From positions 62,001-126,000 of the forward strand of contig NZ_VFVL01000009.1 of the NCBI RefSeq assembly GCF_006442815.1: 64,000 nucleotides of DNA, written 5' to 3'. This DNA comes from Mesorhizobium sp. B2-4-3 (lineage in GTDB: Bacteria; Pseudomonadota; Alphaproteobacteria; Rhizobiales; Rhizobiaceae). Shown here piece by piece: positions 1 through 7,760 of the stretch (its first letter is position 1; each line of letters opens with the position of its first letter). Under the pieces are notes generated by a model, which saw nothing but the letters and a program-made list of their open reading frames with translations, was not told where the DNA came from and ran no database searches. A program made the position numbers and the translations under genes.

Positions 1-263
1 AGCGCCAGCGTCGTCTTGCCCGAGCTTTCCGGCCCGTAAATCTCGATGATGCGGCCGCGCGGCAGGCCGCCGACGCCGAGCGCGATGTCGAGGCCGAGCG
101 AGCCGGTCGGCACGGTTTCGATCTCGACCACCTGCTCGTTGGCGCCGAGCCGCATGATCGAGCCCTTGCCGAAAGCGCGCTCGATCTGCGACAGCGCCGC
201 GTCCAGAGCCTTTGATTTGTCCACTGCCTTATCCTCTACAAGCCGCAAAGAATTCTGAGCCAT
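1..263 (-). CDS. recA: Recombinase RecA, N-terminal part (gene runs off the left edge)
   Basis: RecA binds single-stranded DNA, catalyses strand exchange and triggers LexA self-cleavage in the SOS response. Only the first 87 or so residues are inside the window. The start [20 protein letters not shown] and the segment ending [11 protein letters not shown] (the Walker A P-loop) are typical of alphaproteobacterial RecA. The ATG is at 263. The upstream region carries an SOS operator (323-348), which fits self-regulation through LexA. The gene is cut by the window edge, not by mutation. Identification is very secure. Confidence 0.97.
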   Translation of the reverse strand, partial: MAQNSLRLVEDKAVDKSKALDAALSQIERAFGKGSIMRLGANEQVVEIETVPTGSLGLDIALGVGGLPRGRIIEIYGPESSGKTTLA

Positions 264-322
264 GATACATCACCCCTTGGTCGTCAATGAAGGCCGGACA
301 ATCCGTGATCCCTGCTTGTTTT

Positions 323-348
323 GTACCTTTTTTGTTCTCATTTGGCAA
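323..348 (-). promoter_or_regulatory. Probable SOS (LexA) operator of recA
   Basis: Two overlapping matches to rhizobial SOS motifs lie 60-85 bases upstream of the recA start. On the plus strand GTAC-N7-GTTC covers 323-337, one mismatch from the alphaproteobacterial GTTC-N7-GTTC box. TTG-N11-CAA covers 332-348, the palindrome I recall being defined by mutation for a Rhizobium recA operator. LexA binding here is inferred, not shown. Confidence 0.6.
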
Positions 349-500
349 GGGGCAACAAATATCTGAAAAACAATCAATATCTGGATTTGTTCTATTTTTG
401 TCTCACCAGGGCTAGTGCAAACCAGATCCGCTGGTCCAGAATAGACTTCGGTATCCGGCCGTCCGAATCGCGACCCGATTGCAGGGCGACCTGAGGAAAC

Positions 501-598
501 CTAGAGCAATTCCAGGAAAAGTGCGTAGCGGTTTTCCGTCCGGAATTGCGCAAGAATAAAGACTTGGAGCGGTTCAGCGATTCCGTGAAACGCTCTAG
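501..598. repeat. Intergenic palindromic repeat, family A, full-length copy
   Basis: A roughly 98-base element bounded by inverted CTAGAGC / GCTCTAG ends. Inside, the half AATTCCAGGAAAAGTGCG is mirrored by TTTTCCGTCCGGAATTGCG. Related copies lie at 3703-3755, 27931-27980, 31071-31174 and 58335-58413, always between genes. It sits just upstream of psuK. The rest of the recA-psuK gap (264-500) holds the recA operator and otherwise nothing I can name. Confidence 0.75.
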
Positions 599-638
599 TG
601 TGCGCAGCCGCACGATCAACCAAGGTCACCATATCCGC

Positions 639-1577
639 ATGCCGACATCCCCAACAATCCTGGCGCTGGGCGGAGCCCATATCGACCGGCGCGGCCAGGT
701 ACCGGGCGCCTATGTGCCCGCCGCTTCGAATCCCGGCATCATGCGCGAGGACGTCGGCGGCGTGGTTTTCAACGCGCTGCGCAGCCTGTTGAGGCGCGGC
801 GTGTCGGCCTCGCTGATATCGGTGCGCGGCGGCGACGCGGCGGCCGACACGGTCGCCTCGGCGATCGACAGTGCCGGGATAACGGACCTCTCGGTGGTGT
901 TCCTCGACCGCACGACGCCGAGCTACACGGCGCTGATCGACGCCGAAGGTGAGCTGATCGTGGGGCTTGCCGATATGGCGCTCTACGATCTTGCCTTCCC
1001 CAAGCAAATCAGGCGCGCCAAGGTGCGCGAGGCGATCGCCGCGGCCGACGCCATCCTGTGCGACGCCAACCTGCCGACGGCCGCGCTGGAGCGCCTGCTG
1101 ACGCTTGTCGGCGGCCGGCCGGTCTTCGCCATCGCCGTCTCTCCGGCCAAGGTGGTGCGCCTGGCGCCGCTGCTCGGCGATCTATCGCTGCTTTTCATGA
1201 ACCGCCGCGAAGCCGCCGCGCTGGTCGCCGCCGAATTGTCGGGCAAAGCCCTTGTCGACGCGCTCAGGCGGGCCGGCCTGAGCGCCGGCGTGGTCACGTC
1301 CGGCAGCGCCCCGGTTCTGGGCTTCGACGACACCGGCATCTTCGAGATCGACCCACCCGCGCCGCGCAAGGTTGCCGACGTGACCGGAGCCGGCGACGCC
1401 TTGACCGGCGCAACGGTCGCCGCCTTGCTGCGCGGCCTGCCGCTGCGCGCCGCGCTGCGTGAAGGCCTTGCCGCGGCGATGCTTGCCATCGAGAGCCCGC
1501 AGGCCGTGCCGTCCTTCACGATCGCCAACTTCACGCAGGCGCTTGGCCTTGTGCCGGAGGCGCGGGAGGTGGCATAG
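639..1577 (+). CDS. psuK: PfkB-family kinase, probable pseudouridine kinase
   Basis: Probably phosphorylates pseudouridine to pseudouridine 5'-phosphate in the cytoplasm. The 312-residue protein has the PfkB/ribokinase layout: an N-terminal ILALGGAHIDRRGQ strand and the C-terminal anion-hole signature DVTGAGDALTG at residues 247-257, where the last Asp of GAGD (253) is the catalytic base. The ATG at 639 begins MPTSPTILALGG; an upstream in-frame extension runs through a repeat element and was not used. The next gene is psuG, 39 bases downstream on the same strand, and this pairing is what makes pseudouridine the likely substrate rather than another sugar or nucleoside. Confidence 0.85.
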   Translation: MPTSPTILALGGAHIDRRGQVPGAYVPAASNPGIMREDVGGVVFNALRSLLRRGVSASLISVRGGDAAADTVASAIDSAGITDLSVVFLDRTTPSYTALIDAEGELIVGLADMALYDLAFPKQIRRAKVREAIAAADAILCDANLPTAALERLLTLVGGRPVFAIAVSPAKVVRLAPLLGDLSLLFMNRREAAALVAAELSGKALVDALRRAGLSAGVVTSGSAPVLGFDDTGIFEIDPPAPRKVADVTGAGDALTGATVAALLRGLPLRAALREGLAAAMLAIESPQAVPSFTIANFTQALGLVPEAREVA

Positions 1578-1616
1578 GGCCACCAGACATCCACTTCCTC
1601 CTGATCGGAGATAGCC

Positions 1617-2534
1617 GTGACACCCGACACCGCCCGCCCCTTCGTCGACATCCACTCGCCCGTGGCGGAGGCGCTTGCCGCCGGCCGGCCGGTGGTGGCG
1701 CTGGAAAGCACCATCATCACCCACGGCATGCCCTACCCCGACAATGGCGCGATGGCCGCCAAGGTCGAGCAGATCATCATCGATGGCGGCGCGATGCCTG
1801 CGACGATCGCCGTTGTCGACGGCCGCATCAAGATCGGCCTCTCCGACGGCGAGCGCGAATCGCTTGCCATGACCGGCGACGCAATGAAGCTGTCGCGCGC
1901 CGATATCGGCTTCGCCGTCGCTCAAAAGCGTACCGGCGGCACCACGGTTGCGGCCACCATGATCGCCGCGCATATGGCCGGCATAAAGGTCTTCGCCACG
2001 GGCGGCATCGGCGGCGTCCACAAGGGCGCCGAAAAAAGCTTCGACATCTCGGCCGATCTCGACGAGCTGGCGCGCACGCCGGTCATCGTCGTCTCGGCCG
2101 GCGCCAAGGCGATCCTCGACATCGAAAAGACGCTGGAAGTGCTGGAGACGCGCGGCGTGCCGGTCATTGGCCATGGCTGCGAGACGATGCCGGCCTTCTG
2201 GTCGAGGCAGTCGCCCTTCCGCGCGCCGCTGACCCTTCATGCGCCGGAAGACATCGCTCATTTCTACCGCACGCGTCAGGCGCTGGGCTTGGGCGGCGGC
2301 ATTCTGGTCGCCAACCCGGTGCCGCCGAACGACGAAATCCCGGCCGCCGAGATGGACGGCTACATCCAGGCCGCGCAGAAGGCTGCCGAGGCGCAGAATG
2401 TCACCGGCAAGGCGGTGACACCGTTCCTGCTGTCGAAAATCCTGGAGCTGACCGGCGGTCGCAGCCTCAAGACCAATATAGCGCTGGTCGAGAACAATGC
2501 GCGGCTGGCGGCGGAGATCGCCAAGGCGCTATAG
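1617..2534 (+). CDS. psuG: Pseudouridine-5'-phosphate glycosidase
   Basis: Cleaves pseudouridine 5'-phosphate to uracil and ribose 5-phosphate, the second step of pseudouridine salvage. The 305-residue length is normal for the family. The conserved start segment VVALESTIITHGMPYPDN is at about residues 25-42, and the family's GGIGGVHKGAE and VSAGAKAILD motifs follow. It uses a GTG start at 1617. It lies in a two-gene operon behind psuK with a 39-base gap. The family is distinctive (PF04227), so the call is firm. Confidence 0.95.
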   Translation: MTPDTARPFVDIHSPVAEALAAGRPVVALESTIITHGMPYPDNGAMAAKVEQIIIDGGAMPATIAVVDGRIKIGLSDGERESLAMTGDAMKLSRADIGFAVAQKRTGGTTVAATMIAAHMAGIKVFATGGIGGVHKGAEKSFDISADLDELARTPVIVVSAGAKAILDIEKTLEVLETRGVPVIGHGCETMPAFWSRQSPFRAPLTLHAPEDIAHFYRTRQALGLGGGILVANPVPPNDEIPAAEMDGYIQAAQKAAEAQNVTGKAVTPFLLSKILELTGGRSLKTNIALVENNARLAAEIAKAL

Positions 2535-2591
2535 GCGCGGAACGCTCGGCTACCGGCAGCGATAGCCAAAAGCGAACGCCGCGTTCCGTCA

Positions 2592-2747
2592 CACCCCCCT
2601 CTGGCCTGCCGGCCATCTCCCCCGCAAGGGGGAGATCAGCAGCTCATCCGCTAGCTCTCGTTTTTCAACGTCGGCGATTGGCGAAAGCCGAGCGACATCC
2701 AATCTCCCCCCTTGCGGGGGAGATGGCCGGCAGGCCAGAGGGGGGTG
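2592..2747. repeat. Large inverted repeat (46-base arms, about 64-base spacer)
   Basis: Arms at 2592-2637 and 2702-2747 are near-perfect reverse complements (CACCCCCCTCTGGCCTGCCGG against CCGGCAGGCCAGAGGGGGGTG, shown in part). Each arm also contains its own small hairpin, CTCCCCC-GCAA-GGGGGAG. It lies in the psuG-TfoX gap and could end transcription from both sides. It may be a miniature mobile element; no target-site duplication is obvious. Similar short CTTCTCCCC hairpins occur at 6431-6456 and 33238-33266. Confidence 0.75.
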
Positions 2748-2792
2748 CTGTCCCTCGGCATCTCCAAAAGGCCGTCACAACGCCCTCGAAAA

Positions 2793-3116
2793 TTATCTCC
2801 CCGCCCGCCTCCCCGCCTCGTAAGCGCGCCGCGCCCATACCGCCATTTCGTCGGGATCGTCGAAGGCCTCATCGGGAATGCTCCAGTATGGCATCGCCAC
2901 CTCCTTGCCGTGGCGCGAGCCGGTATACGTCCATTGCTTGCAGCCTGCGGCTTCGAAGTCAGGGATGCTCTGGTCGTCGGCCTTGAACATCAGCTCGCCG
3001 CGCACGACGACCGCGACGATGATGCCGTCGCAATAGATGCCCTTGCCACCGAACAGCTTGCGGATGCTGATCGGCCCCAGGCTTTCGAACAGTTCTTCAA
3101 GGCGTTCATTGTCCAT
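2793..3116 (-). CDS. TfoX N-terminal domain family protein
   Basis: A small protein of about 107 residues made almost entirely of the TfoX N-terminal domain: it begins MDNERLEELFESLGP, followed by the family's IRKLFGGKGIYCDG segment and a WTYTGSRHGKEVAMPYW stretch. In Gammaproteobacteria TfoX activates competence genes, but stand-alone N-domain proteins in rhizobia have no known role. An alternative in-frame start five codons upstream (3131) also has a possible ribosome-binding site. It stands alone between the inverted repeat and the oppositely transcribed GFA gene. Confidence 0.8.
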   Translation of the reverse strand: MDNERLEELFESLGPISIRKLFGGKGIYCDGIIVAVVVRGELMFKADDQSIPDFEAAGCKQWTYTGSRHGKEVAMPYWSIPDEAFDDPDEMAVWARRAYEAGRRAGR

Positions 3117-3204
3117 GCCCAACCATCTCATCCGGCAAGGGCCTTGTCATTGCCGCAACCAAAAGCATGCTGACAAGTTGAGACGTGAAAACGGAGTCCC
3201 CGCC

Positions 3205-3702
3205 ATGCCTGTCCTGCTCAAAGGCTCCTGCCGCTGCGGCGCCGTTCGCTTCGAGGTGGAAAGCCACACGCCCGTGCCGTTCATGCTCTGCTACTGCTCG
3301 ATCTGCCGCAAGCAGCAAGGCGGCGGCGGCTTCGCCATCAATCTCGGCGCCGACTACGAGACGATGAGCATAAAGGGCAAGCGCAGCCTCGGCGTCTACC
3401 GCGCCGAGATCGAGGACGACGAGCATCCGCATTGCGAGGTCTCGACCGGCGAGCGCAATTTCTGCCGGAAATGCGGCGCGGCACTCTGGCTCTATGATCC
3501 GACGTGGCCGGAGCTTGTGCATCCGTTCGCCTCGGCGATCGACACCGACCTGCCGACACCGCCGGAAAAGGTGCATCTGATGCTGAAATACAAGGCGAAC
3601 TGGGTCGAGCCGGTCGTCGGCAAGAACGACAAGGTGTTCGACGTCTATCCGGAGGAATCGATCGCCGACTGGCATAAGCGAACCGGCATGTGGGTGGATT
3701 AG
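3205..3702 (+). CDS. GFA-family zinc protein (glutathione-dependent formaldehyde-activating enzyme-like)
   Basis: A 165-residue cytoplasmic protein of the GFA/CENP-V fold. The zinc-binding cysteines are visible: Cys9 and Cys11 in GSCRCGAVRFEV, Cys29, Cys31 and Cys34 in LCYCSICRKQQGG, and Cys87 and Cys90 in NFCRKCGAALW. The founding member was proposed to speed the reaction of formaldehyde with glutathione, but most family members are uncharacterised, so the substrate is unknown. The ATG at 3205 gives the usual family N-terminus; a longer upstream frame overlaps the divergent TfoX gene and was rejected. Confidence 0.88.
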   Translation: MPVLLKGSCRCGAVRFEVESHTPVPFMLCYCSICRKQQGGGGFAINLGADYETMSIKGKRSLGVYRAEIEDDEHPHCEVSTGERNFCRKCGAALWLYDPTWPELVHPFASAIDTDLPTPPEKVHLMLKYKANWVEPVVGKNDKVFDVYPEESIADWHKRTGMWVD

Positions 3703-3755
3703 AGCCTTCCAGGAAAAGCGCGCAGCGGTTTTTCGCCCCGGAATTGCGTCAAGAC
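3703..3755. repeat. Intergenic repeat, family A, short copy
   Basis: Starts immediately after the GFA stop codon: AGAGCCTTCCAGGAAAAGCG, then CAGCGGTTTTTCG and CCCGGAATTGCGTCAAGAC. This is the left half of the element seen in full at 501-598, diverged at several positions. Confidence 0.65.
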
Positions 3756-3780
3756 AACCATCGGGCGACAGGAGACCGAA

Positions 3781-4239
3781 ATGAACCTCACGACACACAA
3801 GAAATTCAAAGGCGATCGTTTGATGCCGTGGGGCAAGGGCACGGTCGTCACCGACGCCAAAGGGTATGTTTTTCTCTGCGGCAACACCGCCACGGTCGAC
3901 GACTACGATCCGTCAAAGCACCAAGGCGGCGCCGTCGGCGACCCGGCCACGCAGTGGCGCGCGATCCTTGCCAACATCAAGGCGGACCTGGAAGAGCTTG
4001 GCAGCTCGCTGGAGCATCTGGTCAAGGTGACATTCTACGTCAAAGGACCTTTTCCGTCCGGCGGCGTCCTCAGCTCACCGAATTTCCGTTTGGACGTATT
4101 GGACGAATTCTTTGCCGAACACTGCCCGAAACACTGCAGCTACAACAACCCGCCGCCATCGGAGGTGATCGGCGTCGCCGCCCTGGCACAGCCTGACCTC
4201 GTCGTCGAGCTTGTCGTCATCGCCGCGTTGCCGGACTGA
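3781..4239 (+). CDS. RidA/YjgF-family protein lacking the catalytic arginine
   Basis: A 152-residue protein with the RidA fold: a WRAILANIKADLEELGSSLE helix, the VKVTFYVKG strand and the VVELVVIAAL C-terminal strand. Classical RidA deaminates reactive enamines and imines using an Arg just before the last strand (Arg105 in E. coli). Here that region reads NNPPPSEVIGVAALAQPDL, with no Arg at the aligned place, so deaminase activity is doubtful. It may belong to one of the other Rid subfamilies with unknown substrates. A ribosome-binding site (CAGGAGACCGAA) precedes the ATG. Its 3' end faces the suf operon, 20 bases from sufA. Confidence 0.85.
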   Translation: MNLTTHKKFKGDRLMPWGKGTVVTDAKGYVFLCGNTATVDDYDPSKHQGGAVGDPATQWRAILANIKADLEELGSSLEHLVKVTFYVKGPFPSGGVLSSPNFRLDVLDEFFAEHCPKHCSYNNPPPSEVIGVAALAQPDLVVELVVIAALPD

Positions 4240-4259
4240 GCGGAAGCGTTCGCGTCTGG

Positions 4260-4640
4260 TCAGGCCGAGGCGCGCGCCTCAGCCAGCGCCTTGAGGTCGG
4301 CAGGCTTCAGCTCGACGGATTCGCCGCAGCCGCAGGCCGAACTCTGGTTCGGATTCTTGAAGGTGAAGCCGGTGCGCAGCGTCGTCTGCTCGAAATCCAT
4401 CTCGGTGCCGAACAGGAACAGCGCCGCCTCCGGCGCGACATAGACATGCGCGCCATCGCGCTCGATATGGTCGTCCTTGGGGTTGGGCTCGGTGACCAGA
4501 TCGACGGTATATTCCATGCCGGCGCAGCCGCCCTTCTTGATGCCGAGCCGGATGCCATGCGCACCTTCCCGCGTGGCGACGATCTCGCGCACCCGGTCCG
4601 CGGCCTTTTCGGTCATCGTGATGACGGCGAAGCGTCCCAT
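4260..4640 (-). CDS. sufA: A-type iron-sulfur carrier SufA
   Basis: Receives Fe-S clusters from the SufBCD scaffold and delivers them to apoproteins. The 126-residue protein has the three conserved ligand cysteines: Cys39 in KKGGCAGMEY, and Cys103 and Cys105 in SSACGCGES. The ATG at 4640 has a good ribosome-binding site (AGAAGGAAAGAC); an in-frame ATG seven codons upstream is less likely. It is the last gene of the suf operon, 94 bases after the SufT-like gene. IscA and ErpA proteins look alike; the operon decides the name. Confidence 0.93.
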   Translation of the reverse strand: MGRFAVITMTEKAADRVREIVATREGAHGIRLGIKKGGCAGMEYTVDLVTEPNPKDDHIERDGAHVYVAPEAALFLFGTEMDFEQTTLRTGFTFKNPNQSSACGCGESVELKPADLKALAEARASA

Positions 4641-4734
4641 GTCTTTCCTTCTCCATTCCATGCAGGTTCAATGCCTGCCGAATGATTCTCACCTAAAATG
4701 GTGAAGTTTTACAACTGGCGCAAGGGTATCGGCC

Positions 4735-5133
4735 TCAATACCACCCGACCGCGACCTGCGCCTCTTCCGACATGCGGTCCGGCGTCCATGGCGGATCGAA
4801 CGTCATCTTGACCTCAACGCCGGACACACCCTCGACCGCGCCGACGGCGTTCTCGACCCATCCAGGCATTTCGCCGGCCACGGGGCAGCCGGGCGCGGTC
4901 AGCGTCATGTCGATCTTGACCGAACGGTCGTCCTCGATGTCGATCTTGTAGACGAGGCCGAGCTCGTAGATGTCAGCCGGGATTTCCGGATCGTAGACGG
5001 TCTTCAGCGCCGAGACGATGTCGTCGGTCAGCCGCGCCAGCTCGTCGGCGGGGATCGCCGAGGCCGAAACGATGCCGTTCGCGGCCGTTTCCGGCGCCTT
5101 CTCTGCGGTCGTGCTCACATCGTCCATCATCAT
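4735..5133 (-). CDS. sufT: SUF-associated MIP18/DUF59 protein, SufT-like
   Basis: A 132-residue maturation factor of the MIP18 (DUF59) family that helps load Fe-S clusters in organisms with SUF systems. The core VYDPEIPADIYELGLVYKI and the LTAPGCPVAGEMP loop with its conserved Cys are present; the end, WTPDRMSEEAQVAVGWY, is the usual form in rhizobia. Up to four start codons lie in tandem; the ATG at 5133 overlaps the sufS stop as TGATG, suggesting translational coupling. It lies between sufS and sufA. Confidence 0.9.
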   Translation of the reverse strand: MMMDDVSTTAEKAPETAANGIVSASAIPADELARLTDDIVSALKTVYDPEIPADIYELGLVYKIDIEDDRSVKIDMTLTAPGCPVAGEMPGWVENAVGAVEGVSGVEVKMTFDPPWTPDRMSEEAQVAVGWY

Positions 5134-6368
5134 CACCCGAAGAACTTTCGCGCCTTTTCCAGCGCCTCGGCCAAAGCGTCGACTTCGGCCCTTGTATTAT
5201 ACATGCCGAACGATGCCCTGCATGTGGAGGTCACGCCGAAGCGTTTCAACAGCGGCTGCGCGCAATGGGTGCCAGCCCGCACCGCGACACCTTGCCGGTC
5301 GATCACCATCGACACGTCATGCGCATGGATACCTTGCAATTCGAACGAGATGATGGCGCCCTTGCCGGGCGCATCGCCGAAGATGCGCAGCGAGTTGATG
5401 GCGCGCAGCCGCTCATGCGCGTAGGTCTTGAGGTCCGCCTCGTGCGCGGCGATGCGCTCGCGGCCGACCTTCTCCATGTAATCGAGCGCCGTGCCCAGAC
5501 CGATCGCCTGCACGATCGGCGGCGTGCCGGCCTCGAAGCGATGCGGCGGCTCGTTATAGGTGACGATGTCTTCCGTCACCTCCTCGATCATCTCGCCGCC
5601 GCCCATGAAGGGCCGCATCTCCTCCAGCCGGTGCTTCTTGCCGTAGAGCACGCCGATGCCCGACGGGCCGTAGACCTTGTGGCCAGTGAAGACGAAGAAA
5701 TCGCAGTCGAGGTCCTGCACATCGATCGGCATGTGCACGGCGCTCTGGCTGCCGTCGACGAGCACGGGAATTCCACGCGCATGCGCGATGCGCACGATCT
5801 CCTTGATCGGCGTCACCGTGCCCAGCGCATTCGACATCTGGGTGATGGCGACGAGCTTGGTACGGTTGGTCAGCCGCCTTTCGAATTCCTCGACATGGAA
5901 GGCGCCAAGATCGTCGACCGGCACCCAGACCAGCTTGGCGCCCTGCCGCTCGCGAATGAAATGCCACGGCACGATGTTGGAATGGTGCTCCATGATCGAA
6001 AGCACGATCTCGTCACCCTCGCCAATCCTCGGCATGCCCCAGCCATAGGCGACGGTGTTGATCGCCGAGGTGGTGTTGGAGGTGAAGACGATATTGTCGG
6101 TGCTTGGCGCGTTGAGGAAGCGGCGCACCGTCTCGCGCGCCTTTTCATAGGCGTCCGTCGCGGCGTTCGACAGGAAATGCAGGCCGCGATGGACGTTGGC
6201 GTATTCTTGGCTATAGGCGTGCTGGATGGTGTCGAGCACCACCTGCGGCTTCTGCGCCGAGGCGCCGTTATCGAGATAGACGAGCGGCTTGCCGTAGACT
6301 TCCCGCGACAGGATCGGGAAATCGCGGCGGATCGCTTCGACGTCATAGGTTTCGATCTTCTGGTCCAT
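5133..6368 (-). CDS. sufS: Cysteine desulfurase SufS
   Basis: A PLP enzyme that takes sulfur from cysteine as a persulfide and passes it to SufB through SufE or SufU. The 411-residue protein shows the PLP lysine (residue 231, in FVFTGHKVYGPSG) and the active cysteine (369, in VRAGTHCAQPLLKRFG), the SufS-type class II pattern. The ATG at 6368 is preceded by a GTG that could also serve. No sufE is present in this operon. The gap to sufD contains a hairpin. Confidence 0.97.
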   Translation of the reverse strand: MDQKIETYDVEAIRRDFPILSREVYGKPLVYLDNGASAQKPQVVLDTIQHAYSQEYANVHRGLHFLSNAATDAYEKARETVRRFLNAPSTDNIVFTSNTTSAINTVAYGWGMPRIGEGDEIVLSIMEHHSNIVPWHFIRERQGAKLVWVPVDDLGAFHVEEFERRLTNRTKLVAITQMSNALGTVTPIKEIVRIAHARGIPVLVDGSQSAVHMPIDVQDLDCDFFVFTGHKVYGPSGIGVLYGKKHRLEEMRPFMGGGEMIEEVTEDIVTYNEPPHRFEAGTPPIVQAIGLGTALDYMEKVGRERIAAHEADLKTYAHERLRAINSLRIFGDAPGKGAIISFELQGIHAHDVSMVIDRQGVAVRAGTHCAQPLLKRFGVTSTCRASFGMYNTRAEVDALAEALEKARKFFG

Positions 6369-6430
6369 CACAAGCTCTCTTGAGGCAATGCCTCACCTAT
6401 CACTCACCCCTCATCCGACCCTTCGGGCCA

Positions 6431-6456
6431 CCTTCTCCCCGTGAACGGGGAGAAGG
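6431..6456. repeat. Short palindrome between sufD and sufS
   Basis: CCTTCTCCCC and GGGGAGAAGG form a perfect 10-base stem with a 6-base loop. It lies in the 95-base gap between sufD and sufS inside the operon, so it may set relative transcript levels rather than stop transcription. Related palindromes are at 2592-2747 and 33238-33266. Confidence 0.7.
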
Positions 6457-6463
6457 AAAGGTG

Positions 6464-7735
6464 CTAGCCATGCGCCACGAACCAGCCATCGAGCCGTGCT
6501 TCCAGCGCCTCGACCAGCGCCTCGTCGTCCAGTTCCTCGATGACTTCGGCAACGAACGCTTTGACCAGAAGGCCCCGCGCCGACTTCTCGTCGATGCCGC
6601 GTGCCATTAGGTAGAACAGGTGGTTGTGGTCGTTCTCGGTGACCGTCGCGCCATGGCCGCAGACGACGTCGTCGGCGAAGATTTCCAGCTCCGGCTTGGT
6701 CGAGAACTCGCCGTCGTCCGATAGAAGCAGCGTGTTGCAGGCCATCTTGGCGTTGGTCTTCTGCGCGTATTGATGCACGTTGATACGGCCCTGGAAGACG
6801 CCGCGCGCCTTGCCGGTCACGACGTTGCGGATCACTTCCGTCGAGGTCGTGTGCGGCACCGCATGGTCGAGCACCATGGTCACGTCGGTATGCGTGTCGC
6901 CGGCCAGCAGGTTGATGCCGCGCAGCTTGAAGTCGGCGCCTTCGCCCGTCGTCCTGACGACGACCTCCTGGCGAACGAGCTTGCCGCCGGCATTCATCAC
7001 GAACAGCGTCAGCTTGGCATCCTTGCCGATATGCGCCTTGAACTGTGCCAGATGCGTTGCGGTGTCCGGCTGCTCCTGGACGATCAGCCACGTCACCTCG
7101 GCGCCGTCACCGACCACCAGCTGGCTGACCGAACTGGTGAGCGCATCGCCACCCTCGCCAGCCTGGCGCTCGACGACGATCGCCTTGGCGCCGGCGCCGA
7201 CACGCGCCAAGAGCCGCACATGCGACTGGCCGCCGGCCTGCAGGTTCTGCAATTCGATCGGCTTTTCCAGCTCGGCGCCATCGGTGATATCGACGAAATA
7301 GCCATCGGCAACGAAGGCCGTGTTCAGCGCGCCGATCGCGTCGTCGCTGCCATAGGGATCCAGTCCCGGAGCCACGCTGCCGTCGGTGAGCTTCTCCGAC
7401 AGGCGCTGCACGGTGACGCCTTCGATCTCCGGCAGCTTGGCGCTGGAAACGCCGTTCAGCACCGGCAGGACCGCCGAGCCTTCAAGGATCGGCGCCAGCG
7501 CCTTGACGACGACGTCGGCCTCGAAAGCCGGCACCGAAGCGAGCAGCCGGCGCAGGTCCGTATAATGCCAGGATTCGACACGGCGGGTCGGCAGGCCGTG
7601 CTTGATCGCCTCGATCGCGTCGTCGCGCTTGACCATCACCGCGCCGTCGCCGGGCAGCAGCGACAGCCGCTCGCCGAAGGCATCGATCAGCGCCGTCTCG
7701 GCCAAGGTCCGCTGGGGCTGTGCGTGCATGTTCAT
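6464..7735 (-). CDS. sufD: Fe-S assembly scaffold subunit SufD
   Basis: Partner of SufB and SufC in the SufBC2D scaffold. The protein of about 423 residues has an N-terminal HYTDLRRLL segment and the C-terminal beta-helix and end typical of SufD, including ATVTENDHNHLFYLMARGI and RGLLVKAFVAEVIEEL. The start at 7735 (MNMHAQ) follows GAGGCAAGAACA; an upstream in-frame ATG at 7759 lies right at the sufC stop and is less well spaced. The gene is in operon order between sufC and sufS. Confidence 0.95.
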   Translation of the reverse strand: MNMHAQPQRTLAETALIDAFGERLSLLPGDGAVMVKRDDAIEAIKHGLPTRRVESWHYTDLRRLLASVPAFEADVVVKALAPILEGSAVLPVLNGVSSAKLPEIEGVTVQRLSEKLTDGSVAPGLDPYGSDDAIGALNTAFVADGYFVDITDGAELEKPIELQNLQAGGQSHVRLLARVGAGAKAIVVERQAGEGGDALTSSVSQLVVGDGAEVTWLIVQEQPDTATHLAQFKAHIGKDAKLTLFVMNAGGKLVRQEVVVRTTGEGADFKLRGINLLAGDTHTDVTMVLDHAVPHTTSTEVIRNVVTGKARGVFQGRINVHQYAQKTNAKMACNTLLLSDDGEFSTKPELEIFADDVVCGHGATVTENDHNHLFYLMARGIDEKSARGLLVKAFVAEVIEELDDEALVEALEARLDGWFVAHG

Positions 7736-7760
7736 TGTTCTTGCCTCGACCGCTCCCATC

